16,537 nucleotides of DNA from Hemicentrotus pulcherrimus (taxonomy: Eukaryota > Echinodermata > Echinoidea > Camarodonta > Strongylocentrotidae), in NCBI GenBank assembly GCA_003118195.1, contig BEXV01000098.1, forward strand, positions 85,753-102,289. The letters are read 5' to 3'. A model generated the notes under the pieces. The model saw only the letters and a program-made list of their open reading frames with translations. It did not search any database and had not been told where the DNA came from. Shown here one piece after another: positions 8,798-16,537 of this stretch (the first letter of the stretch is position 1; every line of letters starts with the position of its first letter). The translations under genes and the position numbers were made by a program.

Positions 8798-9664
8798 ATG
8801 TACCGAGTGGAAATGAATGGAGCGGAAGTCAGTCATAGTCACTCTATCCGATGGGCCGTGATAGTTGCGGCAGACCTGCTAATCGCGTTGTGCAGTAAGA
8901 AACCAGCTGCAGTCGAAGTAGAGGAGTCGTGCTACCAAAGCCCAACACTAGGAATACCGCATAACTCTCCCACCGCGGAAATTGTTGGCAAACTCGTGAA
9001 TACACGGCAATACGCTGTGATTACGTGGGATATAAGCGGCTGGGAGAATCTTTTGGAAACTTTTCCAAATCCTTGTGACAATTTAAAGTCCTTGTTAGCC
9101 TTGGATCATAATATTAACGTATTGTGGATTTATATTTTGCTACTGTGTTGTGTTTTATTTTGTGTAAAATTCTCAAGGAGCCGAGAGTGGGGGGCAACCG
9201 TCCAGCCACCAAGATCAGGCTACACCACGCAGCAGGAGCCCTGTTTTCACTCCAGCAGCGAACCTTCACTCATTCGGGACCGACGAAACCCCCAACTTCC
9301 ATCAGCGAGTAGGGAATCATCATTATCAACCTCATTATCGTCGTCACGACCAGGACCACGACTATCACCATCAAGATCACGCAACAAGTGGGTCGACCAA
9401 TCATTCTTCAAATCCAGCAAACGACCGTCACCCGCTCGAGCGCACGTCGACATCGCGCAACCTTTTCCCCGGTGCCGGCACCTCGTCTTCAACCTCGACC
9501 GCAGGTTACCCGTCATCGCACACGAACTCGACATCGACACCAGCAAGACGGAGTCGTTTATCTCCGACCACCTTCTCGGCCGTTCCTTCCCGACGTCACT
9601 ACCTCCACCTCCCGGAAGCGCCCACCACCGGCCCCATGGGTTGTATATTGTCAAAACGGAATAA
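8798..9664 (+). CDS. 288-codon ORF overlapping the FAM78 start, doubtful
   Basis: This is the longest ATG-started frame in the window. Its ATG has A at -3 (a fair initiation context) and its stop falls 26 bases beyond the FAM78 ATG, in another frame. The product shows no domain I recognise: an N-terminal part of mixed composition, a hydrophobic stretch around residues 107-126 (core WIYILLLCCVLFCVKF) that would pass as a membrane segment, then an S/R/P-rich half. That hydrophobic stretch is encoded by a T-rich sequence that also looks like the pyrimidine tract of an intron end. The second half overlaps DNA that is open in all three forward frames because it is C/A-rich and stop-poor. It may be an upstream ORF, a retained-intron product, or chance. 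See the alternative splice model at 8895-9177. Confidence 0.15.
   Translation: MYRVEMNGAEVSHSHSIRWAVIVAADLLIALCSKKPAAVEVEESCYQSPTLGIPHNSPTAEIVGKLVNTRQYAVITWDISGWENLLETFPNPCDNLKSLLALDHNINVLWIYILLLCCVLFCVKFSRSREWGATVQPPRSGYTTQQEPCFHSSSEPSLIRDRRNPQLPSASRESSLSTSLSSSRPGPRLSPSRSRNKWVDQSFFKSSKRPSPARAHVDIAQPFPRCRHLVFNLDRRLPVIAHELDIDTSKTESFISDHLLGRSFPTSLPPPPGSAHHRPHGLYIVKTE
8895..9177 (+). other. Candidate intron linking ATG 8798 to the FAM78 frame
   Basis: The donor TGCA|GTAAGA (GT at 8895-8896) and the acceptor ATTCTCAAG|GAG (AG at 9176-9177), preceded by a T-rich tract from about 9129, define a 283-bp segment. Removing it leaves 97 bases from ATG 8798 to 8894 and 458 bases from 9178 to 9635, together 555 bases or exactly 185 codons. 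This puts the ATG in frame with FAM78 with no stop between. The in-frame TAA at 9165-9167 lies inside the proposed intron. The arithmetic alone has a one-in-three chance of working, so this is a hypothesis needing transcript data. Confidence 0.25.
9168..9635 (+). other. Open extension of the FAM78 frame, 156 codons without ATG
   Basis: Reading upstream from the FAM78 ATG in the same frame there is no stop for 156 codons, until TAA at 9165-9167, and no ATG in that stretch. The conceptual peptide is rich in His, Ser, Thr, Pro and Arg, with a His/Asp/Tyr/Gln patch (for example HDQDHDYHHQDH) followed by a Ser/Thr run (GTSSSTSTAG), typical of disordered sequence. It may be translated leader sequence in an alternative isoform or simply a stop-poor untranslated region: the two other forward frames are open here too. 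Vertebrate FAM78A is somewhat longer at its N terminus than FAM78B (recalled family knowledge), so N-terminal variation is not without precedent. Confidence 0.35.
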
Positions 9665-9898
9665 AAACCACGGCCTCGAAGGCGATATCAAAGTCACTGA
9701 CCTCCATGCCCGAATTGACCCCCAGCCCACCACCCTCATCGAGACATCGCCCACGGTGCTCAAGTACCAGACACCACACTTCAGGGCCTCAGCTAAGGTT
9801 CGATTCCCCCCTGTCAGCTCGTCGGATACTTGGGAGGTGGGATGGGTCCAAGGGTGCAGCAACATGGATTTCTTCATCACCTATGGAGACCTTGGCAT
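9636..9898 (+). CDS. FAM78 family protein, first conserved coding exon (5' partial gene)
   Basis: Homologue of vertebrate FAM78A/FAM78B, a conserved animal family of about 260-280 residues with no established molecular function. The exon encodes 87 residues plus the first two bases of a Met codon. Recognisable family blocks in order: MGCI at the start; DLHARIDPQPT (residues 22-32); TSPTVLKYQTPHFRASAKV (37-55), close to FAM78A; then the W-x-VGW-x-Q-x-C-x-x-M-x-F core (65-78) and YGDLGM at the end. The start is chosen because MGC is where the family's conserved sequence begins. MGCILSK also fits the N-myristoylation consensus (Gly2, Ser6, Lys7) with Cys3 available for palmitoylation, so the protein is predicted to sit on the inner face of a membrane. 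Start context is modest (C at -3, G at +4). The exon stops at AT|GTAAGT; the TAA read through the donor is not a real stop. The remaining roughly 170 residues, which should begin with G completing Met88 and then an SSW-E-L-P-like block, are not in the window. Confidence 0.92.
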
Positions 9899-9904
9899 GT
9901 AAGT
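9897..9904 (+). other. Splice donor of the FAM78 exon (AT|GTAAGT)
   Basis: GTAAGT at 9899-9904 is a near-ideal donor placed exactly where the family similarity ends. Two bases of a codon (AT) precede it, so the intron is in phase 2 and exon 2 should begin with G to restore the conserved Met of the LGM block. Confidence 0.88.
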
Positions 9905-11092
9905 ATGATGTCACACAATAACACGTGGATACCATTAATATCAGGGGCAATAATAGTTTTGTTTATATTAATCAATTTTTTAAAGCAAAATATGAAAATT
10001 ATTGTTCAGAATACAAAACATATTTGGTTAAATTGTATCATTGCTTAGGTTTATAATAATATTGTTGGCCAATATTCCATGTTTTACTCAGGTGTTCAAA
10101 GTTTGTAGATCTTATGCCAATATTAAACAAATTTATTATTCGTTGTTAGTGTATGAATAAATTTTTTTTCTTCACTTAAATTGTTTATAAAAACTATAAG
10201 TTAAGTTAAACAAATTTCTGTCCAAAACATGACCGCAAAGAGATTTATTATGCATTTTATTTTCATTATTTCTGTAAACTTGGGAAAACAAATACACTTG
10301 ATTGCTGTGCAAGTATTGACCATATTAGGCACCCGCTCCCTTTCTTGAGATGGAAACAACAGAATATAACTTGTATTGTGTTCATTTCCTCCTGCTCGTA
10401 TTTCTGTTCCTCGTACGCCGCGTCCCCTTCACATTGTCAAATTTAGTCTTTTCCGGCTTGATCTAAAACAAAACTATACATCCTTTTCATTGGGTGTGAA
10501 TTAAATTGTTACATCATCGATTGAATGGTAACACATCGCAATAACAACCAAAACCAAAACATATCCGTGTAATCTGTGGAAGGTGACACTGCTATTTCTA
10601 AATAAAACACAGACGTGTTTTGTTTATAAGTGCGCTATGAATTAGAAAAAATATATAGAAAGAAGGCAAGTTAAAACAGATTTTAAAAGCATTCTAAAAT
10701 GTCCCAGGTAGGCATGTACATGCGTAAACTAGCAAAATCATGAATATACTTGTGTCTACTCTTCCCTGTTTAGAACTGCATGCCCTTTTGTGAACGCACT
10801 TTGGCGATAATTGTATATTTTGAGACCATCACAAATAAAATCACCCACTTCTTGTTTTTGCTAGTTACATGAATGGTGTATCTTCATGTCTATGAATGTA
10901 ACTTCCTTACTCATTTCCTATAATGGAGATAAATGTGTCTAACACAACACGGAAGAAAATCATTTTGGATCAATAATCTGAGTATAGACTTTCATGCTAC
11001 TGCAAGTGCTTATATTTTATGCCAATTATTTCAGACGACAACGAAAAGCACATTTTAGCGATTTTTTTCAAGTACACACACTTTCTTCCTAC

Positions 11093-11400
11093 AAAGATCG
11101 GACAAGATTCGAAAGGAAATTTTTCTCGATCCTTTTGCCACAAATGAAACTATGTTTGATTGAAGTTGTGTTTTCGTTCAGGTGTTTTCATTCAGGTTGA
11201 GGTGGTTTGGTAAATCGCCTGAAAAAGATCGGACAGGATCATTGAAAGGATATTACTATGTTTTTGCTACAATTGCAACTTTGTATTTTCAAAGTTGTGT
11301 TTTCTGTGATCCTATCAAGTAGTGTTTGGTGAATCGTCTGTTGAGACCGAGCAAGATATTAACTTTGTGTGATGAAATTACGCCCTTCTGTTACTCAGAA
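11093..11400. repeat. Diverged tandem repeat, period about 131 bp
   Basis: AAAGATCGGACAAGATTC (from 11093) recurs as AAAGATCGGACAGGATCA (from 11224). Each copy continues with a CTATGTTT-like stretch, then AAGTTGTGTTTTC, then a TTTGGTRAATCGYCTG block near the end of the unit (about 11205 and 11330). A third, weaker start (GAGACCGAGCAAGATATT, from about 11343) suggests a partial third copy. The copies are clearly old and have indels. No coding sense is apparent; an ancient local duplication within the intron is the simplest reading. Confidence 0.7.
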
Positions 11401-11584
11401 TTTGATATATCCTGGCAGTTAGAAGCGTTTGCTCTTCACAAGCATAACGAAACGAACAAAGAGACTCTTCAACTTTCCCCTCGAGAGATATCCTGATATT
11501 ACACTTGGACTACATCACCTGCAGGATTATGACATGATGTAGGCCATTAATTATTTAGCAGCATACAGAATATAAGAGACACAA

Positions 11585-11600
11585 GAGAGAGAGAGAGAGA
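11585..11600. repeat. (GA)8 microsatellite
   Basis: Eight perfect GA units followed by an imperfect GGGAGAG tail. Confidence 0.95.
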
Positions 11601-12166
11601 GGGAGAGTTAGTAGAGGGGAGGCCAACTACATCAAGGCACGCAATTCCGCGACGTATTATGTTGTTAGAAACTTCAACGAAATAATCAATACAATACATG
11701 TAAATACATGTACATCAAACTTTCTTAAAAGATGATGTTTAATACTTGGTGTCGGTCCTCTCATTGCAAACTGTTTTGAATTGACCTTTCAGGGTAGTAC
11801 ATGTTGTAAATAGCATAGGAATAATTGTGTTTTGTTCGATTTTAGAATCATCGAAATTATAACAAAGTTAACTAAATCTTGCTGAACATTATTAAAGGCT
11901 CACGCCAACAAACCTGGAACAGTTCGGGTCACATGGGACTATTATACAATCCTGAAGCTGTAACATTAGACATTTTCTCCAAAGTTTATACTTAGTAGTT
12001 AGTACTACACTGTAGTTCACGCTGTACTTTCGTCAATCATACCTTAAATAATCACATCGACATTTTTGTTCATGTGAATTGGCTATATGATGATAAACTT
12101 CCAAAGGACAGGAGAAAGGTTACAAAAATATTTCCCCAAAATACCCGGTAATCAACCTTCTCTTAA

Positions 12167-12528
12167 AGGTAAAGACCAGTATTGGAAACGCCCCAATTTC
12201 AAAAAATGAAATGGAAGCTCTCATTACCAATCATTGTGAAAGAACATGTTTTGACTAATACATAATGATGAACAATTTGCCGGGAAACCGCCTACTAATT
12301 CATATATTTGGTAAATTTGTTTTTCTCATGGTCTGTGAGAGTTATAGGGTAGTCCCATATACATCTATCTGTGTATAGTGCTTGTAACTTTACGAAAATG
12401 GGCCAAATTACCATTTTGATGATTCCAGAACCTTGCAGATGCTAGATGCTAGATGATCAACCTTTTCTGATCGATTCCACAAAGTTTCTTTCACAATGCA
12501 ATCGCATGACCATAACTGGTCTTTACCT
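12167..12528. mobile_element. 362-bp MITE with TTAA target duplication, Kolobok-like ends
   Basis: AGGTAAAGACCAGT (12167-12180) is mirrored perfectly by ACTGGTCTTTACCT (12515-12528), and TTAA borders both ends (12163-12166 and 12529-12532); with the flanking C/G the perfect inverted match is 19 bp. The interior holds a short (AGATGCT)-type tandem near 12438-12455 and no transposase frame; the 76-codon minus-strand frame crosses the right border and is a shadow. AGG...CCT termini with TTAA resemble Kolobok elements of invertebrate genomes (family knowledge). The element differs in its terminal bases from the other TTAA MITE at 6483-6829, so two families are present. Confidence 0.88.
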
Positions 12529-12810
12529 TTAAGTACTTTAACGATTGATTTTAACTGGCACTTAGACGGGCCTGTAGATTTATGGGGCGCTACTATCACA
12601 TGGAGATGCGTGAGATAGTCTGTGCTAATTTTTTCCATAATCGAGCAGACATAAAGAACTATTGTTTGGTGACGGATATTGCCAATGACCAGCTCAACAG
12701 GCGAAAGTTGATGTTTCCTTTGGGCTTAATTTCTCGAAAACGAACCTATTTCCTTCTGCTTGGTCGTGAAGTCGCGTAGAAAAAAAAAAGCCCTTCATGA
12801 AACAACATAA

Positions 12811-12935
12811 TTTCGCGAGAGAGACAAAGATACAGAGACGAGATAAAGAAAAGAAAAGAAAACGAGATATATATCAGAGGAGATCGCACAAAACGTTGTT
12901 ACTCTACTGTACACGTTCTTTCGCGAGAGAGACAA
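12811..12935. repeat. 17-bp direct repeat 108 bp apart, around an A/G-rich tract
   Basis: TTTCGCGAGAGAGACAA is present identically at 12811-12827 and 12919-12935. Between the copies lies a purine-rich stretch (about 12830-12870) with repeated AAAGA units and a short (AT) run. It includes the rare TCGCGA hexamer in both copies. Confidence 0.9.
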
Positions 12936-13770
12936 TCATGACTTGTGTTGATATTTGACGAATACCCGTTGTCGAAAGAATACATTATTTTTCCCAAGAC
13001 ACGTGAATAAACTATCACGTGCTCCTTTAACAAAAATCTCAATGACACATTATTTTTCGACGTAAGAGAGAATAACTATACTCAAAAGATATATGCTGCA
13101 TCAATAAACAGGTAGGCTATATAACGTACTTTGTTAAAGTCATCGATTCATGCCGAAATGTATCCCTTATTCTTTTAAAAATAGACTTTTTATTACTTCA
13201 TGCACACAATTTTACAATGATTATCTCGAAGTTAGCCACAGAGAACTAATTATTTTCTGGACATGCCGATACGACAGGCAAGGTTTCCTCTCGCCTAATA
13301 CAGCTGAGGTCACAGTAAGGTTATCAACTGCTTTCAATATCTCACTAGTATTAGTAATACTTTTCAGTCATAATTATACAATACTCAAGATTGTACAGGC
13401 CCGAGAGTTGTATTGCCAGACCATTCACTTTGTACACAAACTTGGCTGTCCAATTTGTGATCAACATGGCACTCGTAGTTGACGGGATGTGCCGAATTTC
13501 CTCTGACTCGAAACAGTTTCTAGGATGTCGGAGGGAAGCATTATAGGTCACTGAGTGAGAGAGTGACCTTTGAACATTCACTTCCGGTGCCGGATGGCTT
13601 TTCTCATGGAGATGTCGTCTGCTAGGAAACCACAATTTAACCCTCGTGCCCCCAGAAAAAAAAAATGGGGGGAAAACAAATCAATGTCGATCACGTTGAT
13701 AATGTTTCACAAGACACGTTGGGGAGGGGGTTCTGGGTGAAAATCGCAAATAATTCAAACTTCTGAGATA

Positions 13771-14099
13771 AAGTGGATTATGAGGTGAAAATGTAGTTGA
13801 TGGCAAAATTTCACTCATTTGTATCATAATCCGGAAGAGGATGTCATTTGAGACACATTCCTACGAAGATTCCCCCAAATGTGTTCGAAGACAAATATTG
13901 ATAAAAGCAATAAAGAATACATAGTGTAATTTGGGTTTTACGCAGAAACCCTAAATTTTGTATTCTTTCATCAATATTCGACTTCAAACACATTTGTTTT
14001 GAAATCCTGTCTTAAATGTGTCTTAAATGATATCCTCTTTCACATTATGATACAATTTCAGTAAAATTTTGCCATCAAATTTGGGGGCTCCCTACACTT
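13771..14099. mobile_element. Long foldback element, arms about 125 bp, TA-flanked
   Basis: The arms starting TGATGGCAAAATTT (13798-13811) and ending with its inverted copy (14064-14077) are complementary almost to the centre. Matching inner blocks include GTATCATAAT, AGAGGATRTCATTTRAGACACATT, CAAATGTGTTYGAAG and AATATTGATRAAAG, and a central TTGGGTTTT/AAACCC stem around a loop of about seven bases. By eye about four fifths of arm positions pair, with some indels. Further out AAGTGKA ends (13771-13777 and, inverted, 14093-14099) are bordered by TA (13769-13770, 14100-14101), a plausible Tc1/mariner-type target duplication. The safe core is 13798-14077; the outer limits are inferred. No coding capacity. 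A transcript through this intron would form a hairpin of about 140 bp. Confidence 0.75.
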
Positions 14100-14269
14100 T
14101 AGCTAAATAAACCGCCAATTACGGGACGAATCGCTCAAGATTCAGTTTTAAAAACAACAAGTATTTGATTTTTTTTGTTTTTTTTTTTGCGCTTTTTTAA
14201 AGCAAACAAGCAGTCGTCGTAATAGTTTATTGGCAAGGAAAACGAAATGACTGGCGCATATCATTGTTA

Positions 14270-14293
14270 CCCCCCCCCCCCCCCCCCCCCCCN
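14270..14293. repeat. Poly-C run ending in an ambiguous base
   Basis: Twenty-three consecutive C are followed by the only N in the window. Homopolymer length here is unreliable and the N suggests an unresolved join or read-through failure, so sequence on the two sides may be separated by missing bases. Confidence 0.95.
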
Positions 14294-15109
14294 GCATAAC
14301 TTATTACTCATGACTGAAGTGGCTACCCTGGGTAAATAAAAGTTATTATTATATTATTAGTGAAGCCTTCAGGAAGCATGTTTACGCTGCTATCTTTAGG
14401 CCTTAATTTACACTTTAAAAAATGTTTGAATTCTTCATTCTGCGATAATGATTACAATAAGTAAAGATACAAATACTACAAGGTATGCTTTGTAATACCA
14501 TTAAGATTGATATTTCTGTTTCATAGTCCTATATCCTTAAATAATTATGTCGGATTCTGACGAATCGAAATTTGGGTGTGGCATTTCCATCGCTCATTGC
14601 CATATCACTTGGGGCCAAATCCTGCCTATATATGCAACACGCCCATAGAGGCCATGACATTTGGCTAAATATGGTGGTAGGTGTCAATATGAAAAGACAA
14701 ACACTTTATAAAAGAGCGCACCATACGATCTTGAATCAACAGAAATTCGGGACACACCTGAGTTGAGTCTCAAGTACACGCCAATGACTATTCAGATGTT
14801 TTCATTTCCCACCCACGTTCCTGGAAAGAAGTATTGTTGGTTTTGGCGAGAGCTCGACAAAAAATGTGACATCTCCATTGAAAAAGGAAAGATAAAAATC
14901 TATTCAGCAGAGACTGGCTGTCACACTAACAATTTGACTTTTAGCCACAATTACATGTATGAATGACGATATTCTAAGGCCGAATTCATTGACACCAGAC
15001 GCCTTTTTTGCATATCTGAAGGGTGAAGACCTATACTTATCTTAATTCAACCAATAGATAATTTCTGTATTTTCCGCTCATACAGTATTATGTTGTACAA
15101 ATGTTATAT

Positions 15110-15127
15110 ACATGTACATGTACATGT
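15110..15127. repeat. (ACATGT)3 perfect 18-bp palindrome
   Basis: Three ACATGT units form a fully self-complementary 18-bp stretch. The same core occurs at 6324-6337 and in shorter form near 6757, 11695 and 11708, making it the commonest short palindrome in the window. Confidence 0.9.
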
Positions 15128-15668
15128 TGTATGTCTCATCTTTATTCAAAATAATATTCGTAACAACACATTGAAAGCTCAGGCCCATGACACAAAATAC
15201 AAGTGTGTCATTGGCAGGGTGTATGAGGCAAATACAAGGTATATACAATACACAAGAAACATTTAAACAAATTAATATAGGAAATAAATGATAAATCAAA
15301 TGCGTTGAAGTAATTTCATTTTAGGTTATTTTATTGAGGGTCGCGGACGCCCAATGCACGTATTTGTCAGGCTGGTTGATATTTTGAGACAGCACAACTT
15401 GGATGATCCTTTGTTATTGTTTCGTCAAACTCCACATGCCATTTTTCCTTTGTCATTTTGTTTGTTGGGGGTTAGATAAATCTCAGTCATGTCTATTCTG
15501 GAGGGGAAGAAACAAAATCAAATTAGGCCAAATATACTTTTTGCCAAAAAACAAGCTCCATATCTGAATTACAATTATGATCTGCGTAAAACTGAATCAG
15601 CTAGTCCATGACCACTCGTAAGACCAAGGCCAAAAAGATTTATTTGTTTCTCAGATAACAGAAACTAT

Positions 15669-15700
15669 CAAATAAGTGCTAAATAAGTGTCAAATAAGCT
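15669..15700. repeat. Three imperfect 11-bp tandem units
   Basis: CAAATAAGTGCT, AAATAAGTGT and CAAATAAGCT follow one another, three copies of an AAATAAG-centred unit. Confidence 0.8.
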
Positions 15701-16152
15701 ATTCCACCTTCAAGTTATTTTAATCCACTTCAGTGCATGTACACATAAATGCAAATAAGAACATTTGTGTTGGAGGTGACCGTATATCAAACATTTTCAA
15801 AAAGCAACTAGAAATCAATTTTACGCGGCGATAGCTACATAGGCCTACATTATTTTGTATGTGGGCTAGCCTCGTGTGGGACATGGGGTAAGAGATGGGG
15901 GAGTATAGGGCTGAATGTAAATGATTTGGAGTGAGAAAGGTGATACGTGATCCCCTGATATCACTCAGTGATCGATCGAGACGACAGACTTGACACAAAA
16001 TTCCGCGGGAAAAGAAAAAACGTGCCCGAAATCCACAATCATGATATTGACCTCGATCTACGTCGATATGAATTCTACTCTTGAAAAACGATCACGTCAT
16101 CTACTATCTAGCCGTCTGGCTCAAAAGGATCGTTGTGAACTTGTGAAAATTA

Positions 16153-16169
16153 CCCCCTCCCCCCCCCCC
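16153..16169. repeat. C-rich homopolymer tract
   Basis: Five C, one T, then eleven C. Length may be affected by sequencing error. Confidence 0.9.
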
Positions 16170-16537
16170 TCATATTCCCTTTAGTTAGTCCGAATCATAC
16201 AGGTATTACAATGATAATGTATTGATAAATCGGTAATGATCATTGTAAAAAGTTGGTAAATTATTATTCATAAATATTATCGTTAGGTTATATATCAGAA
16301 GGATAGTTCCATTCAAGCAAACAAGGGAGAATTTGATGGCCTGCTTTCCAAGAAAGCTTATAAACTAAAAAATATACAGGTATGTGACATTATGTAGCTG
16401 GTATGTTCAGTGGTGATAATGATAACAAGATAGACCATAATGATATGTAATTGTCGCAGTAATTAGTTTCATATGATGATAATTCTGATTGAGAGTATCT
16501 TACATGTATATGCTATATTTAGTATGAAAATAACAAT

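Larger units (their letters stand above)
9899..16537 (+). other. FAM78 intron, 5' part (at least 6.6 kb, runs off the window)
   Basis: No second FAM78 exon is found to the end of the window: none of the forward frames shows the expected WELPDL-like or later family blocks. The AT-rich sequence matches ordinary intron DNA. Frames of 60-110 codons (for example 13150-13482 plus, 13351-13635 minus, 14572-14766 plus) show no family resemblance. Besides the separately listed repeats it has a small C5/G6 hairpin candidate around an A-rich loop (13649-13672), a pair of CACGTG-type sites in inverted arrangement near 13001-13022, a poly-T block at about 14169-14199, and a GGTCACT/AGTGACC stem at about 13547-13568. 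A nested gene cannot be excluded but nothing supports one. Confidence 0.75.

Noticed and set aside
9247..9654. 135-codon minus-strand ORF opposite the FAM78 leader
   Set aside because: Antisense of stop-poor C-rich sequence; no domain and no splice context.
9793..9803. GGTTCGATTCC, a perfect tRNA B-box
   Set aside because: It lies in the FAM78 coding frame (Val-Arg-Phe-Pro), and upstream sequence gives neither an A-box at the right distance nor a cloverleaf.
9388..9921. 177-codon forward ORF in the third frame over the FAM78 exon
   Set aside because: It starts at GTG, runs across the splice donor, and is Arg/Pro/Ser-rich as expected of an off-frame reading of C/A-rich DNA; the FAM78 frame has family similarity.
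11892..11906. TTAAAGGCTCACGCC, resembling the left end of another TTAA element
   Set aside because: No matching inverted end with TTAA was found downstream, so a complete element cannot be supported.
13150..13482. 110-codon forward ORF in the intron
   Set aside because: No recognisable family, AT-driven composition, overlapped by a similar-length minus-strand frame, no promoter or convincing splice sites.
14572..14966. Two adjoining forward ORFs that look like overlapping genes
   Set aside because: The second opens with TTG, not ATG, so the apparent coupling is artificial; neither product resembles a known protein.
1..16537. CRISPR array, operons, prophage or other bacterial system
   Set aside because: No regularly spaced repeats, no gene clusters and no ribosome-binding-site pattern; the window is animal intron and intergenic DNA.

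Overview
The window is animal nuclear DNA, most probably from a marine invertebrate deuterostome and possibly an echinoderm. The grounds are low gene density, AT-rich non-coding sequence full of simple repeats, several short inverted-repeat DNA transposons (two with TTAA duplications), ACATGT palindromes, and one recognisable animal-specific exon ending in a GTAAGT donor. The species assignment is inference. There is no bacterial-type gene organisation. The ORFs are judged by intron/exon logic, and most are chance open frames. Layout: positions 1-7740 are non-coding DNA as far as can be seen. They carry a C-rich tract with G-quadruplex potential (425-474), a TA-flanked inverted-repeat element (773-1722) interrupted by a second element with a 5-bp target duplication (1230-1649), a cluster of promoter-like motifs followed by a 52-codon ORF (3174-3580), an A-rich/T-rich foldback (5885-5996) and a TTAA-flanked MITE (6483-6829). 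From about 7740 CpG becomes frequent. This stretch is read as the 5' flank and leader of the only confident gene. That gene is a FAM78 (FAM78A/B-like) homologue on the + strand, whose first conserved coding exon is 9636-9898. It encodes 87 residues plus two bases of codon 88, starts with a dual-acylation signal (MGCILSK) and ends at a clean GTAAGT donor. The rest of the protein, roughly two thirds going by vertebrate members, is not in the window. Positions 9899-16537 are therefore the 5' part of a long FAM78 intron of at least 6.6 kb. It holds a diverged 131-bp tandem repeat, a second TTAA MITE (12167-12528), a long self-complementary foldback element (13771-14099), a poly-C run broken by an N, and various simple repeats. 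The most interesting points are as follows. First, the region just upstream of the FAM78 start is open in the FAM78 frame for 156 codons without an ATG. A candidate 283-bp intron (8895-9177) would join it in frame to an ATG at 8798, giving a 185-residue N-terminal extension that would hide the acylation signal. Second, if that intron is retained, the same ATG opens a 288-codon ORF that overlaps the FAM78 start out of frame. Third, five short DNA transposons of at least four kinds lie in 16.5 kb, one pair nested. No new multi-gene system is visible.
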